Origin: JBDRCU01 sp043821485
Lineage (GTDB): Bacteria; Patescibacteriota; Minisyncoccia; 2-02-FULL-40-12; IGHO2-01-FULL-4-A
Assembly (NCBI GenBank): GCA_043821485.1
Contig: JBDRCU010000060.1
Location: forward strand, 1-38,932
Length of the DNA stretch: 38,932 nt
Direction: 5' to 3'
The position numbers were made by a program, and so were the translations under genes. The notes beneath the pieces are model-generated. The model worked only from the letters and a program-made list of their open reading frames with translations. It was not told the DNA's origin and ran no database searches. Positions 24,659 to 32,195 of this stretch are shown in pieces (position 1 is the first letter of the stretch; every line of letters begins with the position of its first letter).

Positions 24659-25093
24659 ATGGATATCACCGGCAGAACACTTTCCATTCTCATACCTTAT
24701 AAGATAGCCAAGAAGATGGTATTTGTTTACCTTCAAAAAAGAGCTAAAGACGCCGTGAGACTTCCAGACTGGTTCGGATATTTTGGTGGTGGAGCTGATG
24801 AAGGCGAGACTCCGGAAGAGACTATGTTACGGGAAATCAAAGAAGAGCTTAGTTTTGTGCCAGTGAATTATAATTATATTGGTAGATATAAGCTCGAAGC
24901 ATCACATGGCACTGTAAACGATTATTCAGTCTACTCTGTTGCTGTAGACGATACCTTCGAGAACAATATAAAAATCCTGGAGGGTGATTACGGTAAATTC
25001 TTTACGATAGACGAAGCACTCACCGAACCTAAATTTATTAAAACCGATAAAATAATACTAAGAGATTTCGTTAACAAGCTGAGCAACAATTAA
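24659..25093 (+). CDS. Nudix hydrolase
   Basis: A 144-aa Nudix-fold protein. The Nudix box GGADEGETPEETMLREIKEE fits Gx5Ex7REUxEExG well, apart from the last position (LS in place of the usual xG). Such enzymes hydrolyse nucleoside diphosphates linked to another group; the substrate here is unknown. It is followed 10 nt later by the HD-domain gene, so a shared nucleotide clean-up role is possible. Confidence 0.88.
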   Translation: MDITGRTLSILIPYKIAKKMVFVYLQKRAKDAVRLPDWFGYFGGGADEGETPEETMLREIKEELSFVPVNYNYIGRYKLEASHGTVNDYSVYSVAVDDTFENNIKILEGDYGKFFTIDEALTEPKFIKTDKIILRDFVNKLSNN

Positions 25094-25103
25094 TATTTTA
25101 TTC

Positions 25104-25682
25104 ATGGACAAGCTAGATATCGTAAAAGAAGAAGTAGAAAAAATATATACATCCAAAAATCCTGAGGCTGACCCTTGGATTTATTGGGGGTATCCCAATC
25201 ATGTACTGATTGTTGCAAAGGATGCAAAGGAACTTGCGAAGCAACACGGTGCCAATGTTGAGTTTGTTGTTGCCGGGGCTTTACTGCATGACATAGCCGA
25301 TGCTGTTATGAGACGTAATAAACCGAATCATGAAGAGGAATCGCTGAAGATAGCATCAGACATTCTTAAAAAGGCTGAATTTAGCGATGAAGAAATCAGG
25401 ACCATTACAGAAGATATTATCATACCTCATAGTTGCCACGATATTATGCCAGAGATTATCGAAGCAAAAATAGTTTCTACTGCTGATTCAATGGCTCATC
25501 TGGGTACTGATTTCTATATTTTTATTGGCTGGTTTCCCGATAAATACCTAGAAGGCTACGATGCTTATAAAGATTGGGCAAGAGAAAAAATAGAACGCGA
25601 TTATCACAAAAAGATTTTTTTCGACGATGTGAGGGAAAAACTGAAGTTCAGATACGAAGCACTGAAATCATTGTTTGCTTAA
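25104..25682 (+). CDS. HD-domain phosphohydrolase
   Basis: A 192-aa protein with HD-superfamily metal ligands: H33 (NHVLIVAKDAKEL), the HD pair H62-D63 in ALLHDIAD and a later D in STADSMAHL. HD proteins of this size often hydrolyse nucleotides or related phosphoesters. The ATG is 10 nt after the Nudix stop. Confidence 0.85.
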   Translation: MDKLDIVKEEVEKIYTSKNPEADPWIYWGYPNHVLIVAKDAKELAKQHGANVEFVVAGALLHDIADAVMRRNKPNHEEESLKIASDILKKAEFSDEEIRTITEDIIIPHSCHDIMPEIIEAKIVSTADSMAHLGTDFYIFIGWFPDKYLEGYDAYKDWAREKIERDYHKKIFFDDVREKLKFRYEALKSLFA

Positions 25683-25786
25683 TTTGTGCTCATGTATGTA
25701 GCAAAGCCTATATATATTCAGTACACAGGGATAGATATATTCCTTTAACCAAAGTTTTCCATACGTCCCGACATGGTCCACTTTAC

Positions 25787-25813
25787 ACAAAGACCGGCAT
25801 AGCCGGTCTTTGT
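25787..25813. terminator. Intrinsic terminator, Nudix/HD operon and convergent gene
   Basis: A perfect 12-bp stem (25787-25798 with 25802-25813, loop ATA). It lies between the HD gene and the convergent lamin-tail gene, and could serve either. The 186-nt gap 25683-25868 holds nothing else I can support. Confidence 0.75.
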
Positions 25814-25868
25814 TCTTAGCACGTTGTTTGCTTTTGCTCTTTATCTACTTTAGCGCCTGTATTAACAA

Positions 25869-26732
25869 TTAATACGTTCCAGGAGTAGGATCTGACGATA
25901 CAGTCCAATCGCTAGATGTATCGTTATCTACGCCGGCATTCTTGCGGGTTAATGATTCCCCTTCTCTGATTGTTACACTGGACAAGTCAAATACATCTGT
26001 ATTACTCCCCCAACTAACCTCGTCAATTTTTGCCCCGCAACTATCTAATAGATAGACTGCATCACCGCCATTACTCAATCCATTTCCAATATTCCCCTCT
26101 AGGGATGCAATGGTAATATTTTGCTCTGATTGAAGATTCCATAAACTACTTGTGGAAATATCAGCAACAATAAGTGCAAAAGTACCATGTGGTACAACCG
26201 TACCGTCAGGAATGCTCTTGGTAGTGTTCGCGTCTGCGATGCTCCAACCTGTAAGATCCATTGCAATGCCTGTGCCATTATACAGCTCTACCCATTCATT
26301 GGTAAACTCATTACCATGTTCTGCATCCACATCATAATACACCTCACTTATCATAATGTGATTAGAATCACTTGGTTGAGGCGCCTGCGTGGCTGTAGGC
26401 GTAGGTGTAGGAGCTACAGTACCTGCAACTGTTGGCGACGGACTTGATGTTGGCGTAGTGCTTGGCGTGGCCGTAACAGAAGACGACGGTGTTGGAGTCG
26501 AAGACTGCGTAGGTGTATCGCCACAAAGACTCTCAAGAGAAACACCGTTTTGTATCTCTTCCTGTGTAACCTCCTGACAAACGCATACTGTGGTAGTTCT
26601 CGCATCCTGCGTACTGTCGCCCGTTCCTGACAAAGCACGCACAATCATGGGAACACTAAAACCACTGGCAATAGCCAGAACACCGACTAAGAGCATCGTA
26701 GCAAACCAACGATGCTTTATTGCTATAATCAT
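25869..26732 (-). CDS. Surface protein with lamin-tail domain
   Basis: A 287-aa protein. A membrane/signal helix spans residues 8-34 after a short basic start. A Ser/Thr/Pro-rich linker at about 73-123 precedes a lamin-tail (LTD) beta-sandwich at about 125-285. Landmarks of the domain are ISEVYYD, NEWVELYNGTG, DLTGWSIAD and DEVSWG. Bacterial LTDs are found in exported and anchored proteins and may bind carbohydrate or DNA. The linker fits display away from the membrane. The gene is alone on its strand here. Confidence 0.85.
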   Translation of the reverse strand: MIIAIKHRWFATMLLVGVLAIASGFSVPMIVRALSGTGDSTQDARTTTVCVCQEVTQEEIQNGVSLESLCGDTPTQSSTPTPSSSVTATPSTTPTSSPSPTVAGTVAPTPTPTATQAPQPSDSNHIMISEVYYDVDAEHGNEFTNEWVELYNGTGIAMDLTGWSIADANTTKSIPDGTVVPHGTFALIVADISTSSLWNLQSEQNITIASLEGNIGNGLSNGGDAVYLLDSCGAKIDEVSWGSNTDVFDLSSVTIREGESLTRKNAGVDNDTSSDWTVSSDPTPGTY

Positions 26733-26771
26733 ACTATTTTGTATGAAGGCCTATGTACGTAAAGTCAATTG

Positions 26772-27056
26772 TGCCGCGGGAGGGAATTGAACCCCCGACG
26801 CTCGCCTCTTCCTGGCGAATTGGACTATATCATCACCCAACTCTTAAAAATAGGAATTGGGGCTGGGCGCTTATGCAGGATTATTGTTGGGACTCACCTG
26901 CTAGTCTCTACACCTTCCGGAGAACCTTAGCCCTCTCCGGCTTGGCTCGGGATTGCCTAAAAAGGTTTCCCCGAGTTCACCCAGTTTTTAATCCATCATT
27001 ACTAATGGATGCCCCGAAGAATTCAGGGCGACGCTCTACCACTGAGCTACCGCGGC
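26772..27056 (-). tRNA. tRNA-Phe(GAA), split by a group I intron
   Basis: The 5' exon (27056-27025) gives acceptor GCCGCGG, a D-arm, stem TCGCC and loop bases CT. The 3' exon (26811-26772) gives GAAGA, stem GGCGA, T-loop TTCAATT and acceptor CCGCGGC. Joined, the loop is CTGAAGA with anticodon GAA. All four stems close. No CCA is encoded. Between the exons lies the 213-nt intron. Confidence 0.88.
26812..27024 (-). mobile_element. Group I self-splicing intron in tRNA-Phe, 213 nt, no ORF
   Basis: The P1 helix is visible: GCCCTGAA of exon and intron start pairs with TTCGGGGC, leaving the expected U-G pair at the splice site. The intron ends in G. The guide also contains TCTTC, complementary to 3' exon GAAGA (P10). 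The core motifs GGCAATCCCGAGCCAAGCC and AGAGACTAGCAGG match conserved P-Q-R-S elements of tRNA-type (IC3-like) group I introns. It encodes no endonuclease. Insertion is between nucleotides 33 and 34. Confidence 0.88.
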
Positions 27057-27161
27057 TCTTATGGCATGCGATATAGTGTATCAAAAACATCCAAAAATAC
27101 CAGAGTTTACTTCTGGTTATCAACAAATATCCACAAAAATTCTTCAAAAACTAAACCCTCG

Positions 27162-27170
27162 TGCTATACT
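27162..27170 (+). promoter_or_regulatory. Extended -10 promoter of HTH gene B
   Basis: TGC followed by TATACT (27165-27170), with the ATG 13 nt later. The predicted start of transcription is about 27177, so the leader is only a few nucleotides. Confidence 0.6.
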
Positions 27171-27183
27171 TATAGGCACTATC

Positions 27184-27876
27184 ATGAAGAACGATAAACT
27201 AAAAGCCCTAAAACTCCGTATGAAAGGCAGAAGCTATAATGAAATAAATAAACTTCTTGGGATACCCAAGTCTACTCTTTCAACATGGTTTTCCGGACTC
27301 GATATACCAGACAAAGCCGTAAAACGTCTTGAACAACGCGTATACAAAAAATCCATAGAAAAACTCATAGCAAGAAACAAAAGGCAAACCCACCTAGCAG
27401 AACAAAGGGCACGTAGCATACAGAATGAAGCAAAAAAGAATATTAAACCTCTTTTATCAAAAGACCTCATGTTAATTGGCATAGCTCTTTATTGGGCAGA
27501 GGGATACAAAAGACCAATAATTCGCAATGGGCGTGCGAGAACACATCATCCAGTAAGCTTCACTAATTCAGATCCACAGATGATTAAATTGTTTCTAAGA
27601 TTCCTCAGAAATACATGCGCTGTTCCTGAAGATAAAATAACAGGAGATATTAGAATATACGAACATCAAAACGAGAACTATCTAATGGACTTCTGGAGTA
27701 AAGCAACAGACATTCCATATAGCAGATTAAAAAAATTCCATTACGGTATTAGTAAATCAAGTAAGAATAGAAGGCCCTTCAATATATTACCTTACGGAAC
27801 AATCCAAATCCGTGTAAACAGTACACCTTTATACCATAAAATTATGGGTTGGATTGAAGGTTTAAAAAATCTATAG
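27184..27876 (+). CDS. HTH protein with LAGLIDADG-like motif, tRNA-linked (copy B)
   Basis: A 230-aa protein. The start at 27184 is chosen because the promoter lies just upstream; a longer frame from 27061 would overlap the promoter. Residues 1-40 form an HTH (MKGRSYNEINKLLGIPKSTLSTWFSGL, shown in part). The second domain has IALYWAEGYK, SFTNSDPQMIKLFLRFL, DIRIYEHQNEN and LPYGTIQIRV. It shares layout and key words with copies A and C but is clearly diverged. It stops 19 nt before tRNA-Gly, and a 7-bp hairpin (27878-27895) fills that gap. Confidence 0.7.
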   Translation: MKNDKLKALKLRMKGRSYNEINKLLGIPKSTLSTWFSGLDIPDKAVKRLEQRVYKKSIEKLIARNKRQTHLAEQRARSIQNEAKKNIKPLLSKDLMLIGIALYWAEGYKRPIIRNGRARTHHPVSFTNSDPQMIKLFLRFLRNTCAVPEDKITGDIRIYEHQNENYLMDFWSKATDIPYSRLKKFHYGISKSSKNRRPFNILPYGTIQIRVNSTPLYHKIMGWIEGLKNL

Positions 27877-27895
27877 TATATTGTGTAGACAATAT

Positions 27896-27967
27896 GCGGG
27901 TATCGTATAGTGGTTATTACGACTGGTTGCCAATCAGTAAACAGGGGTTCGACTCCCCTTACCCGCT
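27896..27967 (+). tRNA. tRNA-Gly(GCC)
   Basis: Acceptor GCGGGTA/TACCCGC, anticodon loop TTGCCAA (anticodon GCC), T-loop TTCGACT and discriminator T. No CCA is encoded. It sits downstream of HTH gene B on the same strand. Confidence 0.94.
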
Positions 27968-28033
27968 CAAATTTGTTGCCATCTTGACCTCAAAAGCACA
28001 AGATGCTAGCTTTGATGTCCTAGCATAAAGTAC

Positions 28034-28062
28034 TTGACAGGATAACTGAAATATGCTAGTAT
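28034..28062 (+). promoter_or_regulatory. Promoter of the 3D-domain gene
   Basis: A consensus TTGACA (28034-28039), 17-nt spacer and TAGTAT (28057-28062) with a TGC extension. One of the best promoters in the window. Transcription would start near 28069, about 95 nt before the gene. Confidence 0.8.
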
Positions 28063-28077
28063 ATGACTATCATAGTA

Positions 28078-28150
28078 ATCCCCGAAAGGGGGTTTTTGAG
28101 TACAAAAATGCATGATTTTCAAATGATTTTCAAGCATTTAGGCACTCAAA
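28078..28150 (+). promoter_or_regulatory. Structured leader, possible attenuator, of the 3D-domain gene
   Basis: The leader holds a short hairpin CCCC-GAAA-GGGG followed by GTTTTTG, which looks like a small intrinsic terminator. The T-rich arm TTTTGAGT can instead pair with ACTCAAAA about 50 nt later. Two competing folds are the mark of attenuators or riboswitches, but no known class was recognised. Confidence 0.4.
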
Positions 28151-28164
28151 ACCGCCATGATAAT

Positions 28165-28749
28165 ATGACTAAAAATACCATTGTTAAGCGAGTTCTGGTT
28201 CTAATACTGCTCTTTACAATCGTATACAGCATAATCCCAGTACAAGGCGTTACAGCTGGTCTATTTGATGGCGTTTTCAAGATAAAAAACAAAGATGCCA
28301 CCACAGAAAATTCCTCAGCAACAACCCTTGAATCTGCCTATAATCACATTGGTGAAACAATCACTGCAAATACGCCTACAATAATTGGAGATACTTCACT
28401 TGCAAGCGTTTTCTCTCCAATAACTGATGTAGTAACCAATAGCAGAAAAAATGTTGTAAGAGAGATCTATGTACCAGCAACAGCATATAATTCTGTGCCG
28501 TGGCAGACAGATAACACACCATTTATCTCTGCAAACGGAACCCGCGTATATTGGGGTATGGCAGCTGCAAACTTCCTGCCATTTGGAACAGAGGTCAAAA
28601 TTCCTGATCTATACGGAGATAAAATCTTCACGGTGCATGACAGAATGAATAAGCGTTACGATTATCGTATAGACCTATGGTTCGATAAAATCTCCGATGC
28701 TAAAGAGTTCGGTGTAAGAACCGTCAGGGTAGAAGTATTGGGTTCGTAA
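28165..28749 (+). CDS. Exported 3D-domain cell-wall protein
   Basis: A 194-aa protein from the ATG at 28165, which puts a basic start directly before a signal helix (residues 8-30). The C-terminal 3D domain is at about 95-194, with ATAYNSVPWQTD, LPFGTEVKIPD, FTVHDRMN, YRIDLWFD and AKEFGVRTVRVEVL. The three-aspartate beta-barrel is the catalytic fold of MltA-type and YuiC/Rpf-type lytic transglycosylases, so a role in peptidoglycan cutting is likely. A longer frame from 28063 lies at the predicted transcription start and is unlikely. Confidence 0.83.
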   Translation: MTKNTIVKRVLVLILLFTIVYSIIPVQGVTAGLFDGVFKIKNKDATTENSSATTLESAYNHIGETITANTPTIIGDTSLASVFSPITDVVTNSRKNVVREIYVPATAYNSVPWQTDNTPFISANGTRVYWGMAAANFLPFGTEVKIPDLYGDKIFTVHDRMNKRYDYRIDLWFDKISDAKEFGVRTVRVEVLGS

Positions 28750-28756
28750 ACTCAAG

Positions 28757-28780
28757 ACATCCGCTTCGGCGGATGTTTTG
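28757..28780 (+). terminator. Intrinsic terminator after the 3D-domain gene
   Basis: An 8-bp stem ACATCCGC/GCGGATGT with a stable TTCG loop and a short U-run. Confidence 0.85.
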
Positions 28781-28832
28781 ATATAAGGACTTGGCAAAAA
28801 CCGTTTTCCAAGTATATACTTAGGAAGTTAAT

Positions 28833-28904
28833 GCGCCTGTGGTGAAATGGATATCACAGCTGACTTCGGATCAGTCGTTCCGGGTTCGAATCCTGGCAGG
28901 CGCA
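28833..28904 (+). tRNA. tRNA-Arg(TCG)
   Basis: Acceptor GCGCCTG/CAGGCGC, anticodon loop CTTCGGA (anticodon TCG) and T-loop TTCGAAT. No full CCA is encoded. A -10 box TATACT (28815-28820) lies 12 nt before it, so it has its own promoter. A bidirectional terminator follows. Confidence 0.95.
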
Positions 28905-28920
28905 CAAATTAATTGTCTTC

Positions 28921-28960
28921 AAAAACAAAACCGCCGCATAAATGCGACGGTTTTGTTTTT
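28921..28960. terminator. Bidirectional terminator, tRNA-Arg and anti-sigma gene
   Basis: AAAAACAAAACCG (28921-28933) pairs with CGGTTTTGTTTTT (28948-28960), with an inner CGCAT/ATGCG helix. Poly-A/T flanks let it stop transcription from both sides. Confidence 0.85.
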
Positions 28961-28991
28961 GGGAAAACCTAGCCTCGTTAGCAAATAATGA

Positions 28992-30518
28992 TTATCCTAA
29001 CTTCGCTTCATTGGTCTGATCTATCTTGTCGTTTTGTATCTGTATTAAATCGTCGCCTTCCGGCTCCAGTATCTCAGGTCCATCTATCACGTTTAAAACT
29101 TCAATCTCTGTTGCAACTAAACCATAACCAAGTAATGTAGCTTTAATTAAATATTTGCCCGGTTCAAGTTCTTGTTCATGAGCTATGCTCCATTCGATTG
29201 ATTCTCCTTGCGGTATGATTTCTGTTGTTAAAACCTGTGCACAAACAAGACCGCTTTGAGAATCGAATACATCGCTTATTGTATATGCAGTTTGGCAAGC
29301 TGTATTCCAATTAAGTTCTATATTTTTATCGTTCTCATTTCTTGCTTCTATTATAATCTGTACCGGATCGCCTGTCTTGTAAATAAGTTTGTCTGTTTTT
29401 ACTGAAAGTATTATCTCTTCTCCAAAAGGAAGATTGATTGGACGCTCAACAAGATTACCATTATCTTGCGTCTGACTTTCCAATGGGGTCTCGCCAATTG
29501 ATTCAACCGGAATGACGGCAATAACATTCTTGTCTTCTTCAAGTACGCTTTTTACATCCTTACTAACCTGCGTTGCTGTACCTGCAAGCGCCCTAGCGCC
29601 AGCAGTAAGCTCAAGCGAAGCCTGTACATAAGTAAGCGCTCTCTCATAATCAGCTTCGAGCAGTGCAATTTCCGCATTGTTTAACGCCTCCGTTGCTGCC
29701 TGGATCTTCTCCTTTGCTGAACCTGTCAGAATGTCACCATTCTCAACTATAGAAACCACAGAAGCAGTTTTTTCCAGCTTATCCTGTGCGCCCTTTACTC
29801 TACCTTCAGTAGAACCTAATGGATCAGTCTTAAGATCATTCTGTGTTTGCTTATCGACAAGGTCTATGCTTTTTTGCTCTAAACCATCGACTGATTTTTT
29901 AATAGCCTTCTGCGACTCAACCAGTTTATCCCCTTGCTCGGGAGCAACATTTTCGATATGGTCGATCACTGCTTTTTGCGTATCAAGTGCTGCTTTGAGT
30001 TTTACGGTTGCATCCAGTGCAGCTTCGTCATTAGTTAATCCAAGCTCTTCAATTGCTTTTTCCGTTTCTTCTAATTGAACTCCTGCTTTGGCATTGGCCT
30101 CTGCAATAACATTCAAATCATCCATTGGTTTAAATGCAAGTTCTGTTAGTTCCGTAAACCTTTTGCTAACTTTCTCAATTTGGTATTCGATACGATCTGC
30201 TTCACCTTTTGTAAGCGCTAATTTAACATTTTCATTAATGCTAACCTTCCATGGATAGAGCGCATCTCCTGGGAGCGTTGACCCAGCTGCCATACTTGCC
30301 CCTACCGTTAATACTATAACAAAAGCCAACATTATTGGTGCTGGTCTAAAAATCATTCCCCAAACTCGCCATCGTGCTGTAGGCATTGCAGTTGTTATCG
30401 CACCAGGTGTTGCAACTATGTAATCCTGCAGACGCTGACGTGTAGTCAAAAGCCATTGTTTGTCGACAATGTCTTTATGCTTTATTCTTTTTAATTGTTC
30501 CAAAATATCGTACCTCAT
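28992..30518 (-). CDS. DUF5667-type putative anti-sigma protein with BsuPI-like domain
   Basis: A 508-aa protein. A cytoplasmic N-terminus (residues 1-52) and one membrane helix at about 56-78 precede an external DUF5667-like start (GSTLPGDALYPWKVSINENVKLAL, in part). A long helical, coiled-coil-rich region with many Glu/Lys spans about 95-330. The C-terminus (about 370-490) resembles the BsuPI proteinase-inhibitor fold: KLIYKTGDPVQIIIEARN, NLNWNTACQTAYTI-like and LEPGKYLIKATL. It starts 2 nt after the ECF sigma gene, the usual place for a cognate membrane anti-sigma factor. Confidence 0.75.
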   Translation of the reverse strand: MRYDILEQLKRIKHKDIVDKQWLLTTRQRLQDYIVATPGAITTAMPTARWRVWGMIFRPAPIMLAFVIVLTVGASMAAGSTLPGDALYPWKVSINENVKLALTKGEADRIEYQIEKVSKRFTELTELAFKPMDDLNVIAEANAKAGVQLEETEKAIEELGLTNDEAALDATVKLKAALDTQKAVIDHIENVAPEQGDKLVESQKAIKKSVDGLEQKSIDLVDKQTQNDLKTDPLGSTEGRVKGAQDKLEKTASVVSIVENGDILTGSAKEKIQAATEALNNAEIALLEADYERALTYVQASLELTAGARALAGTATQVSKDVKSVLEEDKNVIAVIPVESIGETPLESQTQDNGNLVERPINLPFGEEIILSVKTDKLIYKTGDPVQIIIEARNENDKNIELNWNTACQTAYTISDVFDSQSGLVCAQVLTTEIIPQGESIEWSIAHEQELEPGKYLIKATLLGYGLVATEIEVLNVIDGPEILEPEGDDLIQIQNDKIDQTNEAKLG

Positions 30519-30520
30519 GT

Positions 30521-31030
30521 TTATACTTCGGTTGCGATTTGTTTTAATTTTTCAATTGCTCTATGTAAACGCACTGAAACGTTATTCTCTGATACTCCAG
30601 TTGCCTCTGCAATCTCTGGAACAGACATGTCCTGCATAAAGCGAAGGAGTATTACTTCGCGATAATTATCTGGCAAACACTGTATATGCTTCATTACCTC
30701 AGTTAATGCGATCTCCTTATCTATCGCCTCAACAAAGGTTGCTTCTTCCGGAATCTCAAGCGTTACTCCAAATTGCTCAATGGAAATCTCCTTGTTTCGC
30801 TTGGATGTTCTGTAATAGTCGATTACAAGGTTCCCTGCAGTCTTATAGAGGAAAGCCTGCATATTATCAACATCCTTTCCAGACAACAAATAATCCCATG
30901 TTTTAAGGAACACCTTCGAGGCTATGTCTTCTGCGTCTTCTTTAGACCCCACACGAAAAAAACAGTACGTAAAGATCTTCGGCGCATACTTATCGTAGAT
31001 CCCTATAAATTCATATTGATCTATACTCAT
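30521..31030 (-). CDS. ECF-family RNA polymerase sigma factor
   Basis: A 169-aa sigma-70 family protein with region 2 at about residues 10-80 (FFRVGSKEDAEDIASKVFLKTW, in part, and YKTAGNLVIDYYR) and region 4 at about 105-165 (LPDNYREVILLRFMQDMSVPEIAEATGVSENNVSVRL, in part). Region 3 is missing, as is normal for ECF sigmas. It directs RNA polymerase to a stress or envelope regulon. The paired membrane protein just downstream is the likely regulator. Confidence 0.92.
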   Translation of the reverse strand: MSIDQYEFIGIYDKYAPKIFTYCFFRVGSKEDAEDIASKVFLKTWDYLLSGKDVDNMQAFLYKTAGNLVIDYYRTSKRNKEISIEQFGVTLEIPEEATFVEAIDKEIALTEVMKHIQCLPDNYREVILLRFMQDMSVPEIAEATGVSENNVSVRLHRAIEKLKQIATEV

Positions 31031-31135
31031 AAAGACGAAAAATAGTATTCAGAATTACACTGAAAATTAATAGTAAACTACATTGTAACACGTCTTTTCA
31101 AAATTATTGAAAAAACACTTGAAAAGTATCAATTT

Positions 31136-31163
31136 TTGACAAATTACAAAAATATGCTATTTT
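31136..31163 (+). promoter_or_regulatory. Promoter upstream of the GC-rich gene
   Basis: TTGACA (31136-31141), 16-nt spacer and TATTTT (31158-31163) with a TGC extension. It would make a leader of about 200 nt for the gene at 31370. The rest of the 339-nt gap 31031-31369 holds the inverted repeat below and otherwise AT-rich sequence. Confidence 0.55.
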
Positions 31164-31222
31164 AGACAACACGATTGACTGCCTTCTATCTCCGTGATAA
31201 AACGCAGTTAATACATCTTGTC

Positions 31223-31288
31223 TGGAATGGAATTTTGCTTGTTTTGCGAACGGTTATTCCGCAGATAAATCGACAAAATTCCATTCCA
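31223..31288. repeat. 15-bp perfect inverted repeat
   Basis: TGGAATGGAATTTTG (31223-31237) and CAAAATTCCATTCCA (31274-31288) are perfectly complementary across a 36-nt spacer. As RNA it would form a strong leader hairpin; as DNA it might be an operator or the remains of an element end. Confidence 0.7.
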
Positions 31289-31369
31289 AACTAGAAAATA
31301 GTTCTTCAAAATTCAACGTCAAAGTTAACCCAAACCAATGCGGTACGCCCGCAGAAAAAGGAGTGCGTC

Positions 31370-32047
31370 ATGCACAAGCATATCGTCAGCGTGTTTCTGA
31401 TCTCATTTCTGATCCTTGGCTCTGCCGTGCAGGCTGCACCCCCTGGGCCTTCGGATCCGGACAAGGAGGAGCTGTACTACTCTCGAAGCTGGAAGGTCAC
31501 CCCGCTCGATACCAAGGACATGAAGGGGCAGTACGCAAACATCGGTGGCGACCCGGAAGTGGAGGGAGGCCTTGATGATTATGAGGCTGACTTCAGGGGG
31601 CGTGGCTACGCTTTCTGCACGCTCCCAAGTGACACGCTTGTGGACGTGTTCAGTAAAAGCGAAAAGTTGTACACAAATACTCTACTGCCGGCGGGAACCA
31701 GGGTGGTCTGTGACCCCAAAAACGGGGACATTCTCGCTGTCGTTGAGTGCGGGAACAAGGTCACACGTGGCCGAGTTCCCACCCCGACACTAAGGCCCCC
31801 TCCCAAGCCGACACACAAGCCTGAGTCACGGCTGGATCTCGACTTTGATATCCCTCCAGCCGTCACTGTATGGACACCGCCCCCCAAACCAGGATGGAGT
31901 AAGAAGAGAAAGGTAGGAGTCATTGGGGGCATCGTAGTTGGCATAATTTTCGTCGTGAGGGCACTCCTCGGAGGAGAGGAACCCCCTCCTGAAAATCCCG
32001 ACAGAGACAAGACGGGAAACGGCGGAATCGGAAATCCTCCAGGGTAA
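31370..32047 (+). CDS. GC-rich secreted/anchored protein of unknown function
   Basis: A 225-aa protein I do not recognise. It has a clear signal peptide (residues 1-22, cleavage near VQAA), an exported domain with two or three cysteines at about 30-135, a proline-rich stretch at 138-175, one membrane helix at about 181-200 and a short charged tail. Codons are strongly G/C-ending, unlike all neighbours, and a textbook AAGGAG (31358-31363) sits 6 nt before the ATG, while other genes here lack one. Recent transfer from a different, GC-richer bacterium is the simplest reading. Confidence 0.7.
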   Translation: MHKHIVSVFLISFLILGSAVQAAPPGPSDPDKEELYYSRSWKVTPLDTKDMKGQYANIGGDPEVEGGLDDYEADFRGRGYAFCTLPSDTLVDVFSKSEKLYTNTLLPAGTRVVCDPKNGDILAVVECGNKVTRGRVPTPTLRPPPKPTHKPESRLDLDFDIPPAVTVWTPPPKPGWSKKRKVGVIGGIVVGIIFVVRALLGGEEPPPENPDRDKTGNGGIGNPPG

Positions 32048-32081
32048 TCTCCCCGGGGGAACGGTTAACCGACGTTGCGGC

Positions 32082-32109
32082 GTCCCGGGGCACTAAAATG
32101 CTCCGGGAC
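32082..32109. terminator. GC-rich hairpin after the transferred gene
   Basis: GTCCCGGGG (32082-32090) pairs with CTCCGGGAC (32101-32109). There is no U-run, so termination is uncertain. It belongs to the same GC-rich patch as the gene before it. Confidence 0.45.
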
Positions 32110-32138
32110 ACCCAACTCTTGACAGATTTTAAAGGGTA

Positions 32139-32167
32139 TTGACAAATAAAGAACTGTCTGCTACGCT
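32139..32167 (+). promoter_or_regulatory. Promoter of the adhesin gene
   Basis: TTGACA (32139-32144), 17-nt spacer and TACGCT (32162-32167) with a TGC extension. A second TTGACA lies at 32119-32124. The start of transcription would be about 130 nt before the ATG, just upstream of the GGACA repeats. Confidence 0.65.
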
Positions 32168-32195
32168 ATTCTTCAAATTCGTATATTATCAATAG

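Noticed and set aside
25574..25819. Small ORF at the end of the HD gene
   Set aside because: It overlaps the HD gene in another frame, runs into a terminator hairpin and shows no start signal or recognisable domain.
26753..27076. Open frame of 107 codons across the tRNA-Phe region
   Set aside because: It runs through both tRNA exons and the group I intron and matches no protein; the RNA features explain the bases.
27061..27183. Longer N-terminus for HTH gene B
   Set aside because: The extra 41 codons cover the gene's own TGC-TATACT promoter and have no counterpart in the two sister proteins.
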